Assembly: GCF_002737765.1 (NCBI RefSeq)
Contig: NZ_PEGG01000149.1
Location: forward strand, 1-6,937
DNA length: 6,937 nucleotides
Source: Caulobacter sp. B11
Lineage (GTDB): Bacteria > Pseudomonadota > Alphaproteobacteria > Caulobacterales > Caulobacteraceae
Reading direction: 5' to 3'
In this document: positions 1 through 6,609 of the stretch, in pieces
How positions within the stretch are numbered: the first letter of the stretch is position 1
Layout of the letters: each line of letters starts with the position of its first letter
Notes under the pieces: model-generated
What the model saw: the letters and a program-made list of their open reading frames with translations, nothing else
Told to the model about the DNA's origin: nothing
Databases searched by the model: none
Program-made: the position numbers and the translations under genes

Positions 1-588
1 GCCCAGACCGCCGCCGTGGAGCTCCATCCCTGGAACTGCGAACCCTTCCATCCCGAGCAGCCCGGTCGGCTGGTGTTCGACCTTGACCCGGCCCCGGACG
101 TGGCCTTCGACGCGGTCATCGCGGCCGCGCGGGAGATCCGCGATCGTCTCGAGGCCCTGGGCCTGGTCAGCTTCTGCAAGACCACTGGCGGCAAGGGTCT
201 GCATGTGGTGACGCCGGTGCGGGCCAAGGGCGTCGACTGGCCCGCCGCCAAGGCCTTCGCCCGCGACGTCTGCAAGGCCATGGCCGCCGAGTCGCCCGAC
301 CGTTATCTGATCACCATGGCCAAGAAGGACCGCACGGGGCGGATCTTCCTGGACTATCTCCGCAATGACCGGATGGCGACGGCGGTGGCGCCGCTGTCGC
401 CGCGCGGCCGGCCCGGGGCCCCGGTCTCCATGCCGCTTGCCTGGGGCCAGGTGAAAAAGGGCCTCGACCCCGCGCGATATACGGTGCGCACCATCCCCGC
501 CCTCGTGAAGACGCTCACCGCCTGGGAGGACTATGGCGCCGGCGCGCGGCCCCTGGAGGTCGCGATCAAGCGGCTGGGCAGGGGCTGA
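1..588 (+). CDS. ligD: DNA ligase D, C-terminal primase-polymerase domain (5' part outside window)
   Basis: The reading frame is already open at base 1 and continues the domain, so the true start lies upstream; the first ATG/GTG-like codons here are internal. About 195 residues are visible. They carry the hallmarks of the LigD polymerase domain (archaeo-eukaryotic primase fold): the metal-binding Asp pair in FDLDPAP (bases about 76-96), the [10 protein letters not shown] motif (181-210) whose Gly-Lys-Gly-Leu-His contacts the incoming nucleotide, and the third acidic motif in FLDYLRNDR (346-372). The ending [19 protein letters not shown] is also typical. In bacterial non-homologous end joining this domain adds nucleotides, with a preference for ribonucleotides, at broken ends held by Ku. 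A C-terminal polymerase domain fits the nuclease-ligase-polymerase order known from Pseudomonas LigD, but a stand-alone polymerase cannot be excluded without the upstream sequence. No Ku gene is visible in the window. Confidence 0.93.
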   Translation, partial: AQTAAVELHPWNCEPFHPEQPGRLVFDLDPAPDVAFDAVIAAAREIRDRLEALGLVSFCKTTGGKGLHVVTPVRAKGVDWPAAKAFARDVCKAMAAESPDRYLITMAKKDRTGRIFLDYLRNDRMATAVAPLSPRGRPGAPVSMPLAWGQVKKGLDPARYTVRTIPALVKTLTAWEDYGAGARPLEVAIKRLGRG

Positions 589-843
589 AACCCGCGCCCC
601 TGGGCGGCTTTCCTGGATCGGCATGCGCCTGGCCCATCGTCTCTCGAGGCCGTTCCCGTCCATCGGGTTCAGAGCGACCACTCGGCCTCCCCGGCGTCGA
701 AAGACAAGGCGGCGCGGCGCCAACCTGTCCTTGCGATAGATATCCTGTTCATCTGGCCTATAGTGTCGGCGCCCCATATTGTAGGCGTGTCGGGAATTTC
801 GGACGTCCGTGCGACGGGACCGACGCGCGGAGACCAGAACGAC
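589..843 (+). other. Non-coding gap between ligD and rnd; probable promoter region of the rnd-lpt block
   Basis: About 255 bases without a convincing gene. An in-frame GTG at 763 would extend the exonuclease by 27 residues, but those residues do not resemble the family. The gap holds a TATAGT hexamer at 759-764 and a TTGCGA at 731-736. Their 22-base spacing is too long for a standard sigma-70 promoter, so only the TATAGT is a plausible -10. Transcription starting near 770 would give a leader of roughly 70 bases ahead of the TTG start at 844. A GGAG at 829-832 precedes that start. Confidence 0.4.
592..611 (+). terminator. Possible weak terminator after ligD
   Basis: Four bases after the ligD stop, a short GC-rich hairpin (CGCC at 595-598 with GGCG at 603-606, loop CCTG) is followed by TTT at 609-611. 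The stem is short and the U-tract is only three long, so this is at best a weak intrinsic terminator. It fits the place where the ligD transcript would have to end before the separate rnd-lpt block. Confidence 0.25.
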
Positions 844-1461
844 TTGGCCAATTTCCTTCATGAGGGTGATCTGCCCGACGGCGTCTTCGCCGGGGCGACC
901 GCGATCGCCATCGATTCCGAGACCATGGGCCTGCGCCTGGGCCGCGATCCGCTGTGCGTCGTGCAGCTGTCGAGCGGCGACGGCGACGCGCACGTGGTGC
1001 GGCTGGACCGGGCCACCTATGACGCGCCCAATCTCAAGCGCCTGCTGACCGATCCGACGATCCTCAAGCTGTTCCATTTCGGGCGCTTTGATATCGCCAT
1101 GTTCCTGCTGCACCTGGGGGTCATGACCGCCCCGGTATACTGCACCAAGATCGCCTCGAAGCTGGCCCGCACCTATACCGACCGCCACGGCCTCAAGGAC
1201 GTGACCCGGGAACTGGTGGCCGTCGAGCTGTCGAAGGCGCAGCAAAGTTCAGACTGGGGCGCGGCGACCCTTACCCCCGAACAGGTGGCCTATGCCGCCT
1301 CCGACGTCCTGCACCTGCACGCCCTGCGCACTCGCCTGGACGCCATGCTGGTGCGCGAGGGCCGCATGGGCCTGGCCCAGGCCGCCTTCGACTATCTTCC
1401 CCACCGCGCGGCGCTGGACCTGGCGGGCTGGGAAGACGTCGACATCTTCGCGCATACCTGA
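844..1461 (+). CDS. rnd: Short RNase D-type 3'-5' exonuclease (DEDDy)
   Basis: This gene encodes a 205-residue DEDD-family 3'-5' exoribonuclease, related to the catalytic domain of RNase D, which trims the 3' ends of structured RNAs such as tRNA precursors. All three exonuclease motifs are present, counted from the TTG at 844. Exo I is AIDSET (D24, E26), Exo II is FHFGRFD (D83), and Exo III is YAASD (Y150 and D154), which makes it the DEDDy subclass. E. coli RNase D is about 375 residues with two C-terminal HRDC domains. Those are absent here, and this compact form is the usual one in alphaproteobacteria. I chose TTG 844 because it gives a family-like N-terminus (MANFLHEGDLP), the typical length, and a GGAG 11 bases upstream. 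The longer alternative is GTG at 763. lptC follows after 11 bases, so the two are probably co-transcribed. Confidence 0.92.
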   Translation: MANFLHEGDLPDGVFAGATAIAIDSETMGLRLGRDPLCVVQLSSGDGDAHVVRLDRATYDAPNLKRLLTDPTILKLFHFGRFDIAMFLLHLGVMTAPVYCTKIASKLARTYTDRHGLKDVTRELVAVELSKAQQSSDWGAATLTPEQVAYAASDVLHLHALRTRLDAMLVREGRMGLAQAAFDYLPHRAALDLAGWEDVDIFAHT

Positions 1462-1472
1462 GGGCTGGACCA

Positions 1473-2108
1473 ATGAGCGCGACGGCCGCGGGCGACAGGG
1501 GCGCCTTTCAACGCGATTTGAGGCGCTGGCGACGGCGCTCGCATCTCGTGCGCCTGGCGCGGGTGGTGCTGCCGGCGACGATCATCGCGATCCTGGCCGG
1601 CGCCGGCGGCCAGGCCGCCTGGCGCAGCCTGACCGCCGGCGACCGCAAGCCCGACCAAGCCAAGGCCCAGATCCGGATGATCGCGCCGCGCTTCTATGGT
1701 CAGTCCAGCGACGGCCGCGCTTTCGTGATCACCGCCCGTTCGGCGGTGCGCGACGAGGTCGATCTCAAGCGCGTGTTCCTCGACACACCGACCCTGACCC
1801 TGGGCGTGGGCACCGAGGCGCCGACACGGCTCAACGCCAACCGCGGCGTCTACAACGAGACAACGCTGAAGCTGCAACTGATCGGCGATGTTCGGCTGGA
1901 CGACGGCATGGGTTACCGCTTCGCGTCGGAGGAAGCCCTGGCCGACACCAAGACCGGGAACATCACGGGCGAAACCAGCCTGCAGGGCGAGGGTCCGATT
2001 GGACAGGTGCAATCCAAGGCCTACTCCGTATATGAGAGGGGCGATCGGATTGTGTTCCGGGGCGGCGTTCGCGCCCGTATCGACCGACAGCCGAGCGGCG
2101 ACAGATGA
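1473..2108 (+). CDS. lptC: LPS export protein LptC (inner-membrane bitopic, periplasmic beta-jellyroll)
   Basis: LptC takes lipopolysaccharide from the LptB2FG transporter and passes it to LptA across the periplasm. The 211-residue product has an Arg-rich cytoplasmic N-terminus (residues 15-30, many Arg), one hydrophobic membrane segment at about 26-48, and a periplasmic domain with the LptC/YrbK pattern (APRFYGQSSDGRAFVITA, then LNANRGVYNE and the terminal beta strands VYERGDRIVFRGGVRARI). E. coli LptC is 191 residues; the longer N-terminus here is common in alphaproteobacteria. The ATG at 1473 is preceded by GAGGG (1460-1464), which overlaps the rnd stop. The gene end overlaps the ATG at 2105 by an ATGA arrangement. 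The flanking lptA and lptB make the assignment secure even though LptC sequences diverge strongly. Confidence 0.92.
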   Translation: MSATAAGDRGAFQRDLRRWRRRSHLVRLARVVLPATIIAILAGAGGQAAWRSLTAGDRKPDQAKAQIRMIAPRFYGQSSDGRAFVITARSAVRDEVDLKRVFLDTPTLTLGVGTEAPTRLNANRGVYNETTLKLQLIGDVRLDDGMGYRFASEEALADTKTGNITGETSLQGEGPIGQVQSKAYSVYERGDRIVFRGGVRARIDRQPSGDR

Positions 2109-2111
2109 GGA
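2107..2111 (+). promoter_or_regulatory. Shine-Dalgarno that favours the downstream lptA start
   Basis: GAGGA lies 8 bases before ATG 2120, and inside the reading frame that would begin at ATG 2105. The upstream ATG has only a poor GAGCGG before it. This site therefore argues for the later start. Confidence 0.5.
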
Positions 2112-2119
2112 CGTTATTG

Positions 2120-2650
2120 ATGAAGCCTTGGATCGTGGCGGCGGCTTTGGCCCTGGGCCTGTCGGGCGGCGCGGCCTCCGCGCAGGCGGTCAGCGACTCC
2201 AGCGCGCCGGTCGACATCTCGGCTGACGAGAGCGAAGTGCTCAACAGCCAGTGCCTGAGCATCTGGCGGGGCAATGTCGAGGTGCTGCAGGACAAGACCC
2301 GCCTGCGCGCCAGCCGCATGACGGTCTATTACCAGAAACGTTCCGGCGACGGCGGCTGCAGCGCCACCGCCGACCGCATCGTCGCCGAGGGCAACGTGTT
2401 CTACGTCACCCAGGAGCAGGCGGTGCGCGGCGATATGGCGGTCTACCAGTACGCCGCCGACACCATCACCATCAGCGGGGATGTCGTCGCCGTCCAGGGC
2501 CAGGACGTGGTGCGCGGCGACCGCATGACCATCAAGGTGCGGACCAATGACGTGAAGATGGAATCCAACGCCAAGGGGCGCGGCAAGAGCGGCCGGGTGC
2601 GCGCGGTGATCTATCCCGACGCCAAGAAAAACGCCGCCGGCAAGCCCTAG
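2120..2650 (+). CDS. lptA: Periplasmic LPS-transport bridge protein LptA (OstA-like)
   Basis: LptA polymerises into the periplasmic bridge that carries lipopolysaccharide from LptC to LptD in the outer membrane. From the ATG at 2120 the product is 176 residues. It has a clear signal peptide (MKPWIVAAALALGLSGGAASA, with an Ala-Ser-Ala type cleavage site near residue 21), then an OstA-like N domain. That domain opens with PVDISADESEVLN and runs through repeated GNV-type beta strands (WRGNVEVLQ, AEGNVFYV, ISGDVVAVQGQDVVRGD). The tail is basic, rich in Lys, Arg and Gly. Two starts are possible: ATG 2105, which overlaps the lptC stop, or ATG 2120, five codons later. I favour 2120 because GAGGA (2107-2111) sits 8 bases before it. 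The mature protein holds two cysteines (C45 and C80 in this numbering), unusual for a protein that in E. coli has none to my knowledge. Confidence 0.92.
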   Translation: MKPWIVAAALALGLSGGAASAQAVSDSSAPVDISADESEVLNSQCLSIWRGNVEVLQDKTRLRASRMTVYYQKRSGDGGCSATADRIVAEGNVFYVTQEQAVRGDMAVYQYAADTITISGDVVAVQGQDVVRGDRMTIKVRTNDVKMESNAKGRGKSGRVRAVIYPDAKKNAAGKP

Positions 2651-2653
2651 ACC

Positions 2654-3421
2654 ATGGCCCAGATCCCCTCCGCCGGCGGTTCGGCCGCCGACAGCGACGG
2701 CCTGTTCGTCGATTCCATCGGCAAGTCGTTTGGCGACCGTCCGGTCGTCAAGAGCGTCTCCCTGCGCCTCAAGCGCGGCGAGGTCGCCGGGCTCCTGGGG
2801 CCCAACGGGGCGGGCAAGACCACCTGTTTCTACATGATCACCGGCCTGATCGGGGTCGACTACGGTTCGATCTATCTGGATGGCGAGGACATCACCAGCC
2901 AGCCCATGTTCCAGCGCGCCCGTCTGGGCGTCGGCTACCTGCCGCAGGAAGCCTCGATCTTCCGGGGCATGACGGTCGAGCAGAACGTGATGGCGGTGGT
3001 CGAGATGCGCCAGCCCAACGCCCGCCTGGCGCGCGAGGCGGTCAGCGGCATTCTTGAAGAGCTGCACATCACCCATATTCGTAAGTCGCCCGCCGTGGCG
3101 CTGTCGGGCGGCGAGCGGCGGCGGGTGGAAATCGCTCGCGCCCTGGCCAGCGAACCATCGTTCATGCTGCTGGACGAGCCCTTCGCCGGCATTGACCCCC
3201 TGGCGATCGCCGACATCCGCGAGGTCATCGGCTATCTGAAGGGCCGCGGCATCGGCATCCTGATCACCGACCATAATGTCCGCGAAACGCTCGACATCAT
3301 CGATCGGGCCTCGATCATCCATGCCGGAGAAGTGCTGTTCGAGGGCTCGCCGAAGGAAATCGTCGATAATCCCGAAGTCCGCCGCGTCTATCTGGGCGAC
3401 AGCTTCGCCGAGCGCACCTGA
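2654..3421 (+). CDS. lptB: LPS export ABC transporter ATP-binding protein LptB
   Basis: LptB is the cytoplasmic ATPase that dimerises under LptF and LptG and drives lipopolysaccharide extraction from the inner membrane. All ABC motifs are intact in the 255-residue product. These are Walker A GPNGAGKTT (about residues 49-57), the Q-loop YLPQEASIF (Q98), the signature LSGGERRRVEIARAL (150-164), Walker B MLLDEPFAGIDP with catalytic E175, and the switch His in LITDHNVRETL (H207). The IFRGMTVEQN and VYLGDSF endings are LptB-type rather than generic. E. coli LptB is 241 residues; the extra 10-15 residues are at the N-terminus. The start lies 3 bases after the lptA stop with no good ribosome-binding site, so translational coupling to lptA is likely. 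lptF and lptG are not in this window, which is normal because they usually sit elsewhere. Confidence 0.96.
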   Translation: MAQIPSAGGSAADSDGLFVDSIGKSFGDRPVVKSVSLRLKRGEVAGLLGPNGAGKTTCFYMITGLIGVDYGSIYLDGEDITSQPMFQRARLGVGYLPQEASIFRGMTVEQNVMAVVEMRQPNARLAREAVSGILEELHITHIRKSPAVALSGGERRRVEIARALASEPSFMLLDEPFAGIDPLAIADIREVIGYLKGRGIGILITDHNVRETLDIIDRASIIHAGEVLFEGSPKEIVDNPEVRRVYLGDSFAERT

Positions 3422-3450
3422 CCGCGCCCTTATTCCGCAAGGAATCCTGA

Positions 3451-3487
3451 GCCGGATCGGACCGAACGTCGCACCGGCCCGCTTTTT
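3451..3487 (+). terminator. Possible weak terminator between lptB and rpoN
   Basis: GCCGG (3451-3455) can pair with CCGGC (3474-3478) across an 18-base loop, and TTTTT follows at 3483-3487. The loop is long and four bases separate the stem from the T-run, so this is a poor intrinsic terminator. A second small hairpin, ATTCC-GCAA-GGAAT (3432-3445), lies just upstream. Together they hint that some lpt transcripts end here and that rpoN has its own promoter. Confidence 0.25.
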
Positions 3488-3530
3488 GCAGGCGTTGGCT
3501 TGGCGTTAACCAGACTGCCCTTCAATGGCC

Positions 3531-3548
3531 ATCGAAACATTGTTCGAT
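3531..3548 (+). repeat. Inverted repeat just upstream of the rpoN ribosome-binding site
   Basis: ATCGAA (3531-3536) and TTCGAT (3543-3548) form a perfect 6-base inverted repeat around a 6-base centre, ACATTG. The right arm ends 5 bases before the AGGAGG of rpoN. It could be an operator for a dimeric repressor or an RNA hairpin near the ribosome site. I could not match it to a known consensus. Confidence 0.4.
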
Positions 3549-3553
3549 TTGCC

Positions 3554-3560
3554 AGGAGGG
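3554..3560 (+). promoter_or_regulatory. Strong Shine-Dalgarno of rpoN that fixes its TTG start
   Basis: AGGAGGG is a full match to the anti-Shine-Dalgarno, 5 bases before TTG 3565 counted from AGGAGG. It is the best ribosome-binding site in the window and supports the non-ATG start. A strong site with a weak start codon may set the level of translation. Confidence 0.8.
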
Positions 3561-3564
3561 CGCA

Positions 3565-5058
<1,494 letters not shown>

Positions 5059-5128
5059 GGCGATTTCGCCGCACCTGACATCAAAGGGGCGGAAAAAGGG
5101 TCTCTGCATCAAGGCTTTAGTGCGTGTA

Positions 5129-5157
5129 CGGCGGCGAGGCCGCCGAAAATTTCGGCG
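5129..5157 (+). repeat. Two overlapping inverted repeats that can form alternative hairpins
   Basis: Hairpin A pairs 5129-5135 with 5139-5145 (7 GC-only pairs, loop GAG). Hairpin B pairs 5141-5147 with 5151-5157 (7 pairs, loop AAT). They share bases 5141-5145, so an RNA could form only one at a time. As DNA, the second element is a near-perfect 17-base palindrome that could bind a dimeric protein. Confidence 0.5.
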
Positions 5158-5168
5158 TATCGGCCGCG

Positions 5169-5186
5169 GCGACATCATCGTGTCGC
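5169..5186 (+). repeat. Inverted repeat in the exoD leader
   Basis: GCGACA (5169-5174) and TGTCGC (5181-5186) are exact reverse complements around TCATCG. The repeat lies 50 bases before the exoD ATG and could be an RNA hairpin or a protein site. Confidence 0.35.
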
Positions 5187-5235
5187 GAGCCAAGCGCCAC
5201 TTGCTGCGTTATGGGGACGTAGCCGCGGGTTTCCA

Positions 5236-5847
5236 ATGCCGATTGATAGTCTGTCCGATGTGATTGAAGGGTTTGGCGAGGACGCCCGGCCGACCCTGAC
5301 GGTGGGCGAAATGCTGCTGGCGTTCGACAGCCGCGCCTTCGGGGCCATGCTGTTCATCTTCGGCCTGCTCAACACCCTGCCGCTGCCGCCCGGATCGTCG
5401 ACCATCCTCAGCCTGCCGATCCTGTTGCTGGCCCCGCAGGTGGCCTGGGGCGCCAATGCGCCCTGGCTGCCGCGCCGCCTGGTCGAGCGGCCGATCAAGC
5501 GATCCGAGCTTCGCGGCCTGTTCCGCAAGCTGACGCCAATCGTCCGCTGGATGGAGCTGGTGACCCGTCCCCGCCTGGAAATCATGTTCGGCGCCCTGGG
5601 CGAGCGGATGGTCGGGGTGGTCTGCACCCTGCTGGCCATGGTGCTGGTTCTGCCCATCCCCCTGGGCAATCTTCTGCCCGGCGCGACCGTGGCTGTGCTG
5701 TCGTTGTCCCTATTGCAGCGCGACGGCTTGTTGGCCCTGCTTGGCTACGCCATGGCCGCCGCCAGCGCCGCCTTGCTGGTGGTGAGCGCCGGCGTGGTGA
5801 CCGCCGCGGTCACCCAACTGATCAGCTTTTTTTCGGGTCTTTTCTAA
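5236..5847 (+). CDS. exoD: ExoD-family membrane protein (exopolysaccharide synthesis, ExoD)
   Basis: The 203-residue product matches the ExoD family, first described in Sinorhizobium meliloti, where exoD mutants make less exopolysaccharide and invade nodules poorly; the biochemical role is unknown. A soluble N-terminus (1-33) is followed by hydrophobic segments at about 34-68, 124-142, 145-161 and 164-190. The central loop (77-120) is basic and amphipathic. Family-typical stretches are FGLLNTLPLPPGSSTILSLP and the repeat-like LPIPLGNLLPGATVAVLSLSL, both with the Leu-Pro-Leu/Ile-Pro plus Gly-rich pattern, which suggests an internal duplication of two membrane halves. ATG 5236 has no good Shine-Dalgarno (only GCGGG nearby), yet it gives a family-like start. 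The gene separates rpoN from hpf, which are normally adjacent. hpf follows after 49 bases. A link to envelope polysaccharide would suit the neighbouring LPS genes, but that is inference. Confidence 0.88.
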   Translation: MPIDSLSDVIEGFGEDARPTLTVGEMLLAFDSRAFGAMLFIFGLLNTLPLPPGSSTILSLPILLLAPQVAWGANAPWLPRRLVERPIKRSELRGLFRKLTPIVRWMELVTRPRLEIMFGALGERMVGVVCTLLAMVLVLPIPLGNLLPGATVAVLSLSLLQRDGLLALLGYAMAAASAALLVVSAGVVTAAVTQLISFFSGLF

Positions 5848-5861
5848 GGCCTTCAGCACGC

Positions 5862-5867
5862 TTGACA
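5862..5867 (+). promoter_or_regulatory. Candidate -35 element of an hpf promoter
   Basis: TTGACA is a perfect sigma-70 -35 hexamer in the 49-base gap before hpf. If transcription starts at the A of the hpf ATG (5897), it lies at exactly -35 to -30. The matching -10 at 5885-5890 (CGTTGT) is poor, so the call stays tentative. A 5-pair hairpin, CGCCC-GGC-GGGCG (5872-5884), fills the spacer. Confidence 0.35.
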
Positions 5868-5896
5868 CCGACGCCCGGCGGGCGCGTTGTTACGGG

Positions 5897-6526
5897 ATGC
5901 AAGTCCAAGTCTCCGGCAAGCATGTCGACGTTGGTGAGGCTCTGCGAGCGCGAGTCTCCGACGAAATCGTTTCGAGCATCGGTAAGTATTTCGACCGTGG
6001 CGGCAACGCCGAGGTCGTGATCAGCAAAGAGGGCTATGCCTTCCGCGCCGATTGCTCGGTCAAATTGGCCTCCGGTCAGCAACTGATCAGCCATGGGTCC
6101 GGCGGTGACGCCCACATGGCCTTTGATCAGGCCCTGTCCAAGATCGAGACCCGGATTCGCCGCTACAAGCGACGACTCAAGAGTCACTCGATCGCCGCCA
6201 GCGCCAAGCAGGCCGAGAACGCGGCCATGTATGTGCTGCGGGCCCCCGAGGATGACGGGGGCGACGAGGATTGGGACGCCCAGGACGACCATCCGGCCGG
6301 GGCGCCCTCGGCCATGATCATCGCCGAGACCCAGGCCTCGCTGAAGATCATGACTGTTTCCATGGCGGTCATGGAACTGGACTTGACCGAGTCCCAGGCA
6401 ATCGTGTTTAGGAACGCCGCTCACGATGGATTGTCGGTGGTGTACAGGCGGCCAGACGGGAATATCGGCTGGATCGACCCTGAACGCACGACGTCGCTGA
6501 ATGGGCACGGGTCAGCCGCACGCTAA
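5897..6526 (+). CDS. hpf: Long-form ribosome hibernation promoting factor (HPF/RaiA, sigma-54 modulation family)
   Basis: This protein binds the decoding and anticodon region of the small ribosomal subunit and, in its long form, pairs ribosomes into inactive 100S dimers in slow growth. The 209-residue product has the N-terminal HPF/S30AE domain (1-98: MQVQVSGKHVDVGEALR, the basic helix IETRIRRYKRRLKSH). A very acidic linker follows (about 117-132, rich in Asp and Glu). The C-terminal dimerisation domain is at about 140-195 (MTVSMAVMELDLTESQAIVFRNA, then VVYRRPDGNIGWIDP). That tail marks it as long HPF, not the short HPF or YfiA of enterics. The name 'sigma-54 modulation protein' comes only from its place beside rpoN. 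The ATG at 5897 has no clear Shine-Dalgarno; a CGGG touches the start codon. ptsN follows 83 bases later. Confidence 0.95.
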   Translation: MQVQVSGKHVDVGEALRARVSDEIVSSIGKYFDRGGNAEVVISKEGYAFRADCSVKLASGQQLISHGSGGDAHMAFDQALSKIETRIRRYKRRLKSHSIAASAKQAENAAMYVLRAPEDDGGDEDWDAQDDHPAGAPSAMIIAETQASLKIMTVSMAVMELDLTESQAIVFRNAAHDGLSVVYRRPDGNIGWIDPERTTSLNGHGSAAR

Positions 6527-6609
6527 CCTGACCGCAATCTAGGTTGGGTACGTTTCGGTGGGATCCGTGGCGACACGGCGACCGGCAAACGAGCGAGCTT
6601 ACGACTTTG
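6527..6609 (+). other. Gap between hpf and ptsN
   Basis: These 83 bases show no strong promoter, terminator or Shine-Dalgarno. A minor hairpin CGTG-GCGA-CACG is present near 6567-6578. An open frame runs into ptsN from 6544, but its residues do not look like PtsN, so ATG 6610 is preferred. Confidence 0.35.

Larger units (their letters stand above)
5059..5235 (+). other. Hairpin-rich non-coding gap between rpoN and exoD
   Basis: This gap of 177 bases holds no convincing gene. It contains four inverted repeats. The first is GGCGA-TT-TCGCC (5059-5070), directly after the rpoN stop. The second is CGGCGGC-GAG-GCCGCCG (5129-5145). The third is CGCCGAAA-A-TTTCGGCG (5141-5157), which overlaps the second. 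The fourth is GCGACA-TCATCG-TGTCGC (5169-5186). None has a T-run that would make a standard terminator. I saw no convincing -35/-10 pair and no sigma-54 site. The region may act as a structured 5' leader for exoD. Confidence 0.5.

Noticed and set aside
533..739. 68-codon frame at the ligD end and in the following gap
   Set aside because: Arg-rich text with no family resemblance, overlapping ligD in another frame.
2114..3322. Long antisense open frame (402 codons) across lptA and lptB
   Set aside because: It lies opposite two certain genes, its translation is low-complexity (His, Asp, Ala, Gly rich), and such frames arise from GC-biased third positions.
3505..3512. GTTAACC before rpoN as a CtrA site
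   Set aside because: Only one TTAA half is present; the partner seven bases away is missing.
3491..3530. Possible -24/-12 (sigma-54) promoter before rpoN (TTGGC...CTGC)
   Set aside because: The GG and GC dinucleotides are 13 bases apart, not the required 10.
5191..5205. TTGCT before exoD as a -12 element
   Set aside because: No GG at the required -24 distance; the bases there are CA.
5120..5263. 47-codon GTG-started frame in the rpoN-exoD gap, with AAGG five bases upstream
   Set aside because: Arg-rich with no recognisable family, it overlaps the exoD start and is built from the hairpin repeats; more likely chance than a leader peptide.
5815..6091. Repeated CAACTGATCAGC near the end of exoD and inside hpf
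   Set aside because: Both copies encode Gln-Leu-Ile-Ser in frame with common codons; no other sign of a repeat element.
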